Positions 1 to 5,116 of a DNA stretch of 5,116 bases are shown here, in pieces; positions within the stretch are counted from its first letter, which is position 1; every line of letters starts with the position of its first letter. The DNA lies in the NCBI GenBank assembly GCA_012719335.1, contig JAAYAO010000126.1:1-5116 (forward strand), given 5' to 3'. This DNA is from Propionibacterium sp. (GTDB lineage Bacteria; Actinomycetota; Actinomycetes; Propionibacteriales; Propionibacteriaceae). The notes beneath the pieces are model-generated. The model did no database searches. It was not told where the DNA came from and saw only the letters and a program-made list of their open reading frames with translations. The position numbers and the translations under genes are program-made.

Positions 1-1034
1 ACCGCCATCACCGCGCCGGTGCCGTAATCGGCCAGCACGTAATCGGCCGCCCAGATCGGCAGCTTCTCCCCGTTCACCGGGTTCACCGCGTACCGACCCA
101 GGAACACCCCGGTCTTGGGACGTTCGGTCGACTGGCGTTCGATCTCGGTGGCCTGCTTGGTCTTCTCCACATAGGCGTCGAACTCGGCCCGTTGCTCATC
201 GGCGCACAGTTCGTCGGCCAGCGCGGTCTCGGGGGCCACCACGAAGAAGGTTGCCCCGAACAGGGTGTCGGGCCGGGTGGTGAAGACCCGCACCGGCTCC
301 TCGCGGCCCTCGATCCGGAAATCGACATAGGCGCCCTCGGAGCGTCCGATCCAGTTGCGCTGCATGGCCAGCACCCGGTCGGGCCAGTGCCCCTCCAGCT
401 CGGCCATGTCGTCCAGCAACCGCTGGGCGTACTCGGTGATCCGGAAGTACCACTGGGTGAGCTGCCGTTTGGTGACCGGCGAACCACACCGCTCGCAGGC
501 CCCCTGTACGACCTGTTCGTTGGCCAGCACGGTCTGGTCGGTCGGGCACCAGTTCACGTAGCTGGCCTTGCGATAGGCCAGGCCCCGTTCGGCGAAGCGC
601 AGGAACAGCCACTGGGTCCAGCGGTAGTACTCCGGGTCGGAGGTGTGCAACCGGGTGGACCAGTCCAGGCTCAGCCCGTACCGCTTGAAGGACGTGGCCT
701 GGGTGTCGATGTTGGCGTAGGTCCAGTCGGCGGGGTGGGCGTCCCGCTTGATCGCGGCGTTCTCGGCCGGTAACCCGAAGGAGTCCCACCCGATCGGGTG
801 CAGCACGTCGTACCCCAACTGGCGCCAGTACCGGGCCACGACGTCGCCCATCACGAAGGCCTCGGCGTGCCCCATGTGCAGGTCACCCGACGGGTAGGGG
901 AACATGTCCAGCACGTAGCGGCGTTCCTTGGAGCCGTCGTCGAGCGGCGCGAACGTGTTGTGTTCGGCCCAGAACGCCTGCCAACGTTCCTGGGCGGCCA
1001 CGGCATCGTAACGGCGCTCGCTCGTCTCGGTCAC
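1..1034 (-). CDS. leuS: leucyl-tRNA synthetase, N-terminal part (leaves window at left edge)
   Basis: Cytoplasmic class I aminoacyl-tRNA synthetase that charges tRNA-Leu with leucine. About 344 N-terminal codons are visible; bacterial LeuRS is usually 800-950 residues, so over half lies outside the window. Seen in order: the class I HIGH motif as HMGH (residues 53-56, after MFPYPSGDL), the conserved [11 protein letters not shown] block (82-92), a zinc-binding-type insert with C163, C180 and C183, the WIGRSEGA block (228-235) leading into the CP1 editing domain, the threonine-rich editing motif TTRPDTLFG (252-260), and the editing-domain block YGTGAVMA at the window edge. The KMSKS loop and anticodon-binding domain are not in view. 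The start is GTG at 1034, chosen because a GAAGGA Shine-Dalgarno sits 4 nt upstream and the N-terminus matches family length; the next ATG (residue 44) would remove conserved sequence. The gene lies 36 bp after the DUF4192 stop and is probably co-transcribed with it. No T-box leader fits in that gap. Residue 88 is a TTA codon, rare at this GC content. Confidence 0.98.
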   Translation of the reverse strand, partial: MTETSERRYDAVAAQERWQAFWAEHNTFAPLDDGSKERRYVLDMFPYPSGDLHMGHAEAFVMGDVVARYWRQLGYDVLHPIGWDSFGLPAENAAIKRDAHPADWTYANIDTQATSFKRYGLSLDWSTRLHTSDPEYYRWTQWLFLRFAERGLAYRKASYVNWCPTDQTVLANEQVVQGACERCGSPVTKRQLTQWYFRITEYAQRLLDDMAELEGHWPDRVLAMQRNWIGRSEGAYVDFRIEGREEPVRVFTTRPDTLFGATFFVVAPETALADELCADEQRAEFDAYVEKTKQATEIERQSTERPKTGVFLGRYAVNPVNGEKLPIWAADYVLADYGTGAVMA

Positions 1035-1038
1035 GGCT

Positions 1039-1044
1039 TCCTTC
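1039..1044 (-). promoter_or_regulatory. ribosome binding site of leuS
   Basis: On the minus strand GAAGGA lies 4 nt before the GTG codon at 1034, inside a purine-rich run (GAGGAAAGAAGGAAG). It complements the 16S anti-Shine-Dalgarno sequence and decides the GTG start of leuS. Confidence 0.7.
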
Positions 1045-1070
1045 TTTCCTCGGATTCCCAACGGCAGACT

Positions 1071-2030
1071 TTAGCTCACCGCATCGTCCCGCCAGGACTC
1101 GTGGACGTCCGACCGGCCCGGCCAGGTGCGGGGATCGACCGCGGCCTCGGCCAGCAACGACAGGTGCAGCACCATCTCGTCGTCGGGGGACAGCCATCCG
1201 GCACGTTCCAGGCAGACCTGCATCAGGGCTCCGTGGCCGGTCAGCCAGGCCGCCATCGCCAACAGGCACAGCGGCCCGGTGGCGATCTCGTCGGGGGCCA
1301 CCTCCACCACCCGACCCCACAGGGTGACGTGGTCGGCGGCGGTGTCGTGGGTGATCGACAACCGGGCGTGCTCGCGGACGAACGGGTCGTCGACCAGCAC
1401 CGCGGCGATCACCCGCGATTCCAGCGACAGGTCGGCCACCCCGAGGCTTTCGATGATGAGTTCGTGCAGCAGGCTCATCTGTTCGGTGACGGTGAGGTGG
1501 TCGTTGAATTGTTCGGCTTCGGCGATCACCTCGGTGATCCGGTCGGTGACCCGATCCGGGCCGACCACGGTGTCGGCGAGATCCTCCCGGCTGTTCAGCA
1601 CCGGGCGTCCGGCGAACCGGTCGGTGCCGGCGACGGCGTCCTCGGGCAGCAGCCGGCCGGGGTCGTCCGGCCCCTGCCAATATCGGTGGTGGTCGGTGAC
1701 CAGCAGGTGGGTGGGGATCGACCCCAATCCGGTGTCGATCTGGTCGAGCAGCCCCCACACGCCGGCGGGGGTGTCGGTGCAGCCGATCAGCACGGCCTCA
1801 TCGGCGTCGTGACGGTCGGCCAGGTCGGCACAGTGGCGGGCCACCTCGATCGCCACCGCACCGGTGTCGGGCAGATCGAACCGGGCGGCCATTGCCATGG
1901 TGCGGTTGCTGATCAGCACCAACACCAGGGAGTCGTGGGGACGGAACCCCAGCATCAGCGGAATCACCTGACAGAAGTCGACGTAGGAGGTGATCCGGAC
2001 GGGCGGGTGGGCATTCGACGAAGTGGTCAT
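1071..2030 (-). CDS. DUF4192 domain-containing protein, function unknown
   Basis: A 319-residue protein that I assign to DUF4192, a family widespread in actinobacteria with no established biochemical role. Family-like features seen: the N-terminal block PVRITSYVDFCQVIPLMLGF followed by RPHDSLVLVLI (residues 10-40); a GVWGLLDQ segment (90-97) after a strand ending in LIGC; a predicted helical middle (about 160-225); and the C-terminal block TGPLCLLAMAAWLTGHGAL (251-269) followed by a CLERAGWLSPDDEM helix region. I see no signal peptide, membrane segment or catalytic motif, so it is probably soluble and cytoplasmic. Length is close to full for the family as I know it. The start is ATG at 2030; AAGGGG is only 1 nt upstream, too close for a normal Shine-Dalgarno, so translation may use a weak or leaderless mode, or the upstream gene's transcript. 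It ends in TAA, 36 bp before leuS on the same strand. The pairing with leuS is seen; a functional link is not shown. Confidence 0.9.
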   Translation of the reverse strand: MTTSSNAHPPVRITSYVDFCQVIPLMLGFRPHDSLVLVLISNRTMAMAARFDLPDTGAVAIEVARHCADLADRHDADEAVLIGCTDTPAGVWGLLDQIDTGLGSIPTHLLVTDHHRYWQGPDDPGRLLPEDAVAGTDRFAGRPVLNSREDLADTVVGPDRVTDRITEVIAEAEQFNDHLTVTEQMSLLHELIIESLGVADLSLESRVIAAVLVDDPFVREHARLSITHDTAADHVTLWGRVVEVAPDEIATGPLCLLAMAAWLTGHGALMQVCLERAGWLSPDDEMVLHLSLLAEAAVDPRTWPGRSDVHESWRDDAVS

Positions 2031-2081
2031 ACCCCTTACGGTGGGCAGCCCGGAGCGAATCTTCCCTCGACGCCGTCGTGC

Positions 2082-2090
2082 TGTGGATAA
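2082..2090 (-). promoter_or_regulatory. exact DnaA-box 9-mer
   Basis: Read on the minus strand this is TTATCCACA, identical to the classical bacterial DnaA box consensus. It lies 51 bp upstream of the DUF4192 start, between that gene and the repressor gene. An exact 9-mer on either strand is expected well below once in 5 kb of random sequence. Binding in vivo is inference; no AT-rich unwinding element or dnaA/dnaN gene is nearby, so it is not a chromosomal origin. Confidence 0.5.
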
Positions 2091-2111
2091 CTCTCGACGG
2101 GCCGGGCCGGT

Positions 2112-2120
2112 TGTGGATGA
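2112..2120 (-). promoter_or_regulatory. near-match DnaA box
   Basis: Read on the minus strand this is TCATCCACA, one mismatch (position 2) from the DnaA consensus. It has the same orientation as the exact box and its start is exactly 30 bp away, about three helical turns, so both would lie on nearly the same DNA face. It lies directly after the repressor stop codon. Without the neighbouring exact box it would not be notable. Confidence 0.35.
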
Positions 2121-2121
2121 C

Positions 2122-3171
2122 CTACTTCTTCGCCGCCGACGCCCGCTTCTTCGCGGTCTTCCGGTTGGCCGGCGCGGTGGTGCCGCGATCCACCCAGGTG
2201 AGGTCGACCTCGGCGGCCACCCCGTCCTGCGGCAGTCGCTTCTCGACGACCATCTTGGCCGCCCGCAGCGCGAACCGGGCGATGTCGTCCTGGGGGACGT
2301 GCACAGTGGTCAGGTCGTAGTCGTCGGCCCCGCCGCAGTCGTAGGCGCCGATGATGCTCAGGTCGTTGGGCACGTCGATGCCCCGCTCCCGCGCGACCTG
2401 CACCGCACCGATGGCCAAGGCGTCGAGCTCACCGACGATCGCGGTGATGTCGGGGTGCTCGTCGAGCAGTTGGGCGGCCAGTTCTCGGCCTGCCTCCCGG
2501 GTCGGGGAGGTGGCGCCCAGCCGGTGCACGGTGATGCCCTCGGTGGCCTTCTCGAAGCCCTTCGATTGTGCGTTGGTGGCGACCACCCCGGTGCCGACCG
2601 CGATCAGCCCGACCTCGGTGTGGCCGTTGGCGACCAGCCATTCGCCGACCATCTTGCCGATCCGGGTGTAGGAGATCCGCACCAGGGGCAGGCCGAGTTG
2701 GGTCTCCTCGGCGACCAGGATCACGTTGTGGCCGCTGTCGACCATCGAGCGCACCCGCTGGTGCAGTCGTTCGTTGCCGGTGCTCATCGGGGCCCCGCCA
2801 TCGGCGAAGATCACCGTGCCGGTGCGATGGCCCTGCAGGGTGGTCACCCCGCGGATGGTCTGTTCGACATCGGTGCCGGTGGTGATGGTGGTCAGCAGGT
2901 AACCGTACGGGTCGAGCAGCTTGTGCAGGTGCTCCAGGAAGGTATTGACCAACGGCCCGAGGTACGGCACCAGTACCCCGACGGTCATCGGGTTGCCCTG
3001 CAGCAGGCCCCGGGCCTGGGCATTGGGGACGTAGTCGAGCTCGGCCGCGGCGGCCAGCACCCGTTCACGCAACTCCTCGCGCACGGGGTAATCGCTGCGC
3101 GAGATCACCCGGGATGCGGTGGCGAGGGACACTCCGGCACGTTCGGCAACAGCCTTAAGATTCACTGACAC
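2122..3171 (-). CDS. LacI-family transcriptional repressor with lysine-rich C-terminal tail
   Basis: A 349-residue LacI/GalR-type regulator. The N-terminal helix-turn-helix (about residues 4-24, LKAVAERAGVSLATASRVIS) is followed by the hinge-helix region (about 49-59, PNAQARGLLQG). The periplasmic-binding-protein-like effector domain begins at VGVLVPYLGPLVNTF (64-78) and includes the dimer-face segment VRISYTRIGKMVGEWL (164-179) and the family-typical AIGAVQVARERGIDVPNDLSIIGAYD (253-278). The usual GFDD is replaced by AYDC. The effector cannot be named from sequence; carbohydrates or nucleosides are usual. The protein ends with an unusual basic tail (337-349, RKTAKKRASAAKK). The start is GTG at 3171: an in-frame TAA at 3181-3183 excludes anything longer, and GTG at 3165 is the only close alternative. 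A -10 element 7 bp from the GTG suggests a leaderless mRNA. It is divergent from the DUF368 gene and 91 bp upstream of DUF4192. Self-control or control of DUF368 is plausible but inferred. Confidence 0.96.
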   Translation of the reverse strand: MSVNLKAVAERAGVSLATASRVISRSDYPVREELRERVLAAAAELDYVPNAQARGLLQGNPMTVGVLVPYLGPLVNTFLEHLHKLLDPYGYLLTTITTGTDVEQTIRGVTTLQGHRTGTVIFADGGAPMSTGNERLHQRVRSMVDSGHNVILVAEETQLGLPLVRISYTRIGKMVGEWLVANGHTEVGLIAVGTGVVATNAQSKGFEKATEGITVHRLGATSPTREAGRELAAQLLDEHPDITAIVGELDALAIGAVQVARERGIDVPNDLSIIGAYDCGGADDYDLTTVHVPQDDIARFALRAAKMVVEKRLPQDGVAAEVDLTWVDRGTTAPANRKTAKKRASAAKK

Positions 3172-3177
3172 ACCGCT

Positions 3178-3183
3178 ACTTTA
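3178..3183 (-). promoter_or_regulatory. putative -10 element for a leaderless LacI-family mRNA
   Basis: On the minus strand TAAAGT fits the actinobacterial -10 pattern TANNNT. Six bases (AGCGGT) separate it from the GTG start codon at 3171, so a transcript starting at the normal distance would begin at the GTG itself. No Shine-Dalgarno precedes the GTG, which agrees with leaderless translation. No good -35 is seen 17-18 bp upstream; a TTGAC directly abuts the -10 and is too close to serve as one. Confidence 0.5.
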
Positions 3184-3270
3184 GTCAACCTTTGCCGTGG
3201 GGACGGGAATCAGGCTGTCGATCACGTCGCGTGTCCCACCCAGCGGACTCTTTCGGGCGGGTCGCACGCC

Positions 3271-3290
3271 CCCGGCGCCGCTGCGCCGGG
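3271..3290. repeat. perfect GC-rich inverted repeat (8-bp arms, 4-nt loop)
   Basis: CCCGGCGC and GCGCCGGG are perfect reverse complements separated by CGCT, giving a very stable hairpin on either strand. No T-run follows on the plus or minus strand, so it is not a classical intrinsic terminator. It sits in the middle of the divergent region, 84-103 bp before the DUF368 start. It could block stray transcription, form part of a 5' leader if transcription starts further upstream, or be a dispersed GC-rich repeat. Confidence 0.6.
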
Positions 3291-3329
3291 CCAGGCCCGT
3301 CACGACATGGGGATCTGCGCACTCCGGGC

Positions 3330-3335
3330 TACCAT
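3330..3335 (+). promoter_or_regulatory. putative -10 element for the DUF368 gene
   Basis: TACCAT, in the context GGGCTACCATG, fits the TANNNT pattern of actinobacterial housekeeping promoters. It would place the transcript start near 3342 and give a leader of about 32 nt containing the Shine-Dalgarno. No convincing -35 hexamer is seen 16-18 bp upstream, which is common in high-GC actinobacteria. It overlaps a perfect palindrome that could be an operator. Confidence 0.4.
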
Positions 3336-3341
3336 GCATGG
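3332..3341. promoter_or_regulatory. palindrome overlapping the DUF368 promoter, candidate operator
   Basis: CCATGCATGG is a perfect 10-bp palindrome. Beyond it CGGGC (3325-3329) and GCCCG (3342-3346) are also complementary, interrupted by TA on the left side only. It covers most of the -10 candidate, where a bound repressor would block RNA polymerase. The neighbouring LacI-family protein is the obvious candidate binder, but LacI-type operators usually centre on CG, whereas this one centres on GC, so the assignment is uncertain. Confidence 0.35.
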
Positions 3342-3362
3342 GCCCGCGCTGTTCCCGAAGCC

Positions 3363-3367
3363 GAAGG
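3363..3367 (+). promoter_or_regulatory. ribosome binding site of the DUF368 gene
   Basis: GAAGG ends 6 nt before the ATG at 3374, a good Shine-Dalgarno distance. Two in-frame TTG codons (3368 and 3371) lie between it and the ATG but are too close to it, so ATG at 3374 is favoured. The reading frame stays open back to 3197, but that part looks non-coding. Confidence 0.6.
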
Positions 3368-3373
3368 TTGTTG

Positions 3374-4363
3374 ATGAGCCACTCAGTTCCCGATGACAAC
3401 ATCGACGAAGAGGTCGACGAGAACGGCATCCACCCCGATCCGGACCGGCCGGCCCATGTCGACCCGGTCGATCGCCGGGACAATCCGCGCTACTGGTTGA
3501 CCCGTCTGTTGAAGGGCATCGCGGTGGGTGTCGGTTTCATCCTGCCCGGCCTGTCCGGTGGGGTGTTGGCGGTGATCTTCAAGATCTACGACCCGATGAT
3601 CCGGTTCCTGGCCAACATCCGGCACAAGTTCGTGAAGAATGTGTTGTTCTTCATTCCGGTCGGCATCGGTGGGCTGATCGGTGTGGTGCTGTTCTCCTAT
3701 GTGGTGGAGGCCGCCTTCGGCAAGTACGCCGCCCAGTTCGTCTGTTTGTTCATCGGTTTCGTGGCCGGCACCTTCCCCTCGTTGTATCGCCAGGCCGGTG
3801 AACGGGGCCGCCGCCCGGTACACCTGGTGATCCTGGCGGTGTCGGCGCTGGCGATCTTCGCGGTGATGCAGTTGACCAGCCAGGTGTTGGTCAACATCGA
3901 GCCCAGCATCCCGGCCTGGTTGATGTCGGGTGCGTTGATCGGTCTGGGTGTGATCGTGCCGGGCATGAGCCCGTCGAACTTCCTGATCTACTTCGGCCTC
4001 TACGACAAGATGGCCTCCGGCATCACCAGCGCCGATCTGAGCGTGGTGATCCCGCTGTTCCTCGGCCTGGTGCTGTGCGTCGGGGTGTTCGCCAAGGTGG
4101 CCAACTGGCTGTTCGACTCCTACTACGCCGGCATGTATCACTTCATCCTGGGCATGGTGGTCGGCTCGTCGGTGGCGATCTTCCCCGCCCACGTCTTCCC
4201 GGCCTTCACCTCCGCGGGATTGGCCAACAGTGGGTTGAGCCTGCCGGTGGCGGTCGGTTTCGCCGTCGCTCTGTTCCTGGTCGGCACCGTCTCATCCTAC
4301 CTGTTCAGCAAGGTCGAGGACCGCTACAGCGACCAGCGCGCGGCGATCGAAGCCACCCGCTGA
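3374..4363 (+). CDS. DUF368 membrane protein, PopT-like undecaprenyl-phosphate translocase candidate
   Basis: A 329-residue polytopic membrane protein of the DUF368 family. Members of this family (PopT), together with some DedA proteins, have been shown to return undecaprenyl phosphate, the lipid carrier for wall polymers, across the cytoplasmic membrane. Seen here: an acidic N-terminal region with 12 Asp/Glu in the first 36 residues, then hydrophobic segments at about 43-72, 88-113, 119-137, 149-170, 180-210, 223-246, 253-272 and 287-311. The two family signature loops are LPGLSGG (57-63, after GIAVGVGFI) and VPGMSPSN (195-202, after GALIGLGVI); they resemble each other, as expected for an internally duplicated fold with re-entrant segments. 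Length is normal. The ATG start is supported by GAAGG 6 nt upstream. The gene is divergent from the LacI-family repressor and convergent with the peptidase gene, with only 4 bp between stop codons. Family assignment is firm; the exact lipid substrate in this organism is inferred. Confidence 0.93.
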   Translation: MSHSVPDDNIDEEVDENGIHPDPDRPAHVDPVDRRDNPRYWLTRLLKGIAVGVGFILPGLSGGVLAVIFKIYDPMIRFLANIRHKFVKNVLFFIPVGIGGLIGVVLFSYVVEAAFGKYAAQFVCLFIGFVAGTFPSLYRQAGERGRRPVHLVILAVSALAIFAVMQLTSQVLVNIEPSIPAWLMSGALIGLGVIVPGMSPSNFLIYFGLYDKMASGITSADLSVVIPLFLGLVLCVGVFAKVANWLFDSYYAGMYHFILGMVVGSSVAIFPAHVFPAFTSAGLANSGLSLPVAVGFAVALFLVGTVSSYLFSKVEDRYSDQRAAIEATR

Positions 4364-4367
4364 CCAC

Positions 4368-5116
4368 TCACGCGACCCGGTCGGCCGGAGCTTCCCAGGT
4401 GACGCACTGCTCGAAGGACCGGGAGCGGTACCCGGCGTCGAACCAGGCGGCGGCCGATTGCCGGTTGCCGTGGCTGGCCGCTCCCGAGTCCCGCCCGGAG
4501 ATGTAGCGGTAGAAGTCGAGCGTTTCCCGGTGATGGGCCGGGAACCCGAGGTTGTCCCCGCTGCCGCCGAGGAAGGCCCCGGAGAAGCAGTTGGCCTGCA
4601 GTTCCAGGCGGCGGCTGAGTTCGGCCAGTTCCGGGCCGGACGCCCGGGCCCGCAACTCGATGTACTCGTCGAAGATGCCGGCCCGCTGTTGCAGGTGATG
4701 ACCGAACTCGTGGCTCATCACGATCCAGTACCCCATGGCCGACCGGCCGTAGCCGTGCGGGTCCTCGTCGGAGTCCAGTCGCACGTAGATGGTTTCGTTG
4801 CCCGAACAGTAGAAGGCCGGGAAGGCGCGGGCCGACACGAGCCCGCAGGGGGTGTGCACGTCGGTGCTGAAGGTGGCGACCTTCGGGACGGTCAGCGACA
4901 GCCCGACCGATTCGACCGCGGGCCGGTGGGCGGCGACCAGACAGTCGACGATCTCGCGCAGGTGACCGGCCAACTCGGGGTTCGGCAACGGTGGGGCCGG
5001 ACGGGGGGTGTGCGGACAGTCCAGGTCACCGGGCTGCCACCCGACCCGGTACAGCGGGCTGTGGGTGCGCGCCGGGCCGTCCGGTTCGGTGGTCGGGGTG
5101 GGCTGCCGGCTCGGCA
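4368..5116 (-). CDS. neutral zinc metallopeptidase (YpfJ-like), C-terminal part, N-terminus outside window
   Basis: About 248 residues of a predicted zinc metallopeptidase are visible. The catalytic motif HEFGHH (HExxH, bases about 4695-4712) follows the helix AMGYWIVMS, and ELQANCFSG (E codon 4602-4604) supplies the probable third zinc ligand, as in the ELQADCFAG motif of this family. The frame stays open without a stop to the right edge, so a TTG at 4988 is not the true start. Upstream of it are a Pro/Thr-rich stretch (PTPTTEPDGP) and SPLYRVGWQPGDLDCP, which resembles the conserved start of the mature domain in actinobacterial members. Six cysteines are visible, including the pair in PCGL and FYCSGNETIYV, which suggests disulfides and an extracytoplasmic location; the missing N-terminus probably carries a signal peptide or membrane anchor. 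The substrate is unknown. It ends in TGA 4 bp from the DUF368 stop, on the opposite strand. Confidence 0.9.
   Translation of the reverse strand, partial: PSRQPTPTTEPDGPARTHSPLYRVGWQPGDLDCPHTPRPAPPLPNPELAGHLREIVDCLVAAHRPAVESVGLSLTVPKVATFSTDVHTPCGLVSARAFPAFYCSGNETIYVRLDSDEDPHGYGRSAMGYWIVMSHEFGHHLQQRAGIFDEYIELRARASGPELAELSRRLELQANCFSGAFLGGSGDNLGFPAHHRETLDFYRYISGRDSGAASHGNRQSAAAWFDAGYRSRSFEQCVTWEAPADRVA

Noticed and set aside
2068..2078. Terminator for the repressor gene at the CGACG-C-CGTCG repeat
   Set aside because: Arms are only 5 bp with a 1-nt loop and no T-run follows, so it would not form a usable terminator hairpin.
798..2090. Long plus-strand open frame opposite leuS and DUF4192
   Set aside because: Its product is rich in Gly, Val, His and Gln with no recognisable domain, typical of a shadow of high-GC coding sequence; the minus-strand genes match known families.
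2031..2121. Replication origin at the DnaA boxes
   Set aside because: Only two boxes, no AT-rich unwinding region and no dnaA, dnaN or plasmid replication gene in the window.
1990..3168. Long plus-strand open frame opposite the LacI-family gene
   Set aside because: It is a composition shadow; the minus strand encodes a complete LacI-family protein with all expected regions.
3223..3233. Operator at the CACG-TCG-CGTG inverted repeat
   Set aside because: Four-base arms are expected by chance at this GC content and it lies away from both promoter candidates.
3197..3373. N-terminal extension of the DUF368 gene by 59 codons to an ATG at 3197
   Set aside because: The added stretch is Pro/Arg-rich without family resemblance, contains the GC hairpin and promoter candidate, and the ATG at 3374 has a well-placed GAAGG.
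3383..4192. Minus-strand open frame opposite the DUF368 gene
   Set aside because: The product is His/Asp/Gln-rich and featureless, the usual antisense pattern of a hydrophobic membrane protein gene.
4368..4988. Peptidase as a complete 206-residue protein starting at TTG 4988
   Set aside because: The frame is open to the window edge and the upstream codons encode family-like sequence (SPLYRVG, DCP), so the gene is partial with its start outside the window.

Overview
This 5.1 kb, high-GC window looks like ordinary chromosome from a high-GC Gram-positive bacterium (Actinomycetota). A member of the Propionibacteriales is possible, but that is a guess from gene content. The evidence is the strong G/C bias at third codon positions, the DUF4192 gene (a family found almost only in actinobacteria), the frequent GTG starts, and a LacI-family gene that appears to be leaderless.

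Layout. Three genes lie on the minus strand, in transcription order from high to low coordinates: a LacI-family repressor (2122-3171), a DUF4192 protein of unknown function (1071-2030), and the 5' end of leuS, leucyl-tRNA synthetase (1-1034, running off the left edge). A 202-bp divergent intergenic region (3172-3373) separates the repressor from a plus-strand DUF368 membrane protein (3374-4363), a family now linked to undecaprenyl-phosphate translocation (PopT). Facing it, with only 4 bp between stop codons, is the C-terminal part of a secreted-type HExxH zinc metallopeptidase on the minus strand (4368-5116, running off the right edge). Coding density is high, and I saw no RNA genes, mobile elements or CRISPR arrays.

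How the genes relate. DUF4192 and leuS are 36 bp apart in the same direction and are probably co-transcribed. The repressor is 91 bp upstream of DUF4192. The gap holds one exact DnaA-box 9-mer (TTATCCACA, read on the minus strand) and a one-mismatch copy exactly 30 bp away in the same orientation. The repressor and DUF368 gene are divergent, so the repressor may control itself, DUF368, or both. A 10-bp perfect palindrome overlaps the best -10 candidate for DUF368. DUF368 and the peptidase are both envelope-type proteins, but nothing here shows that they work together.

I did not find a convincing new multi-gene system. The items most worth checking are the DnaA-box pair, the divergent repressor/DUF368 regulatory region, and the lysine-rich tail on the repressor.
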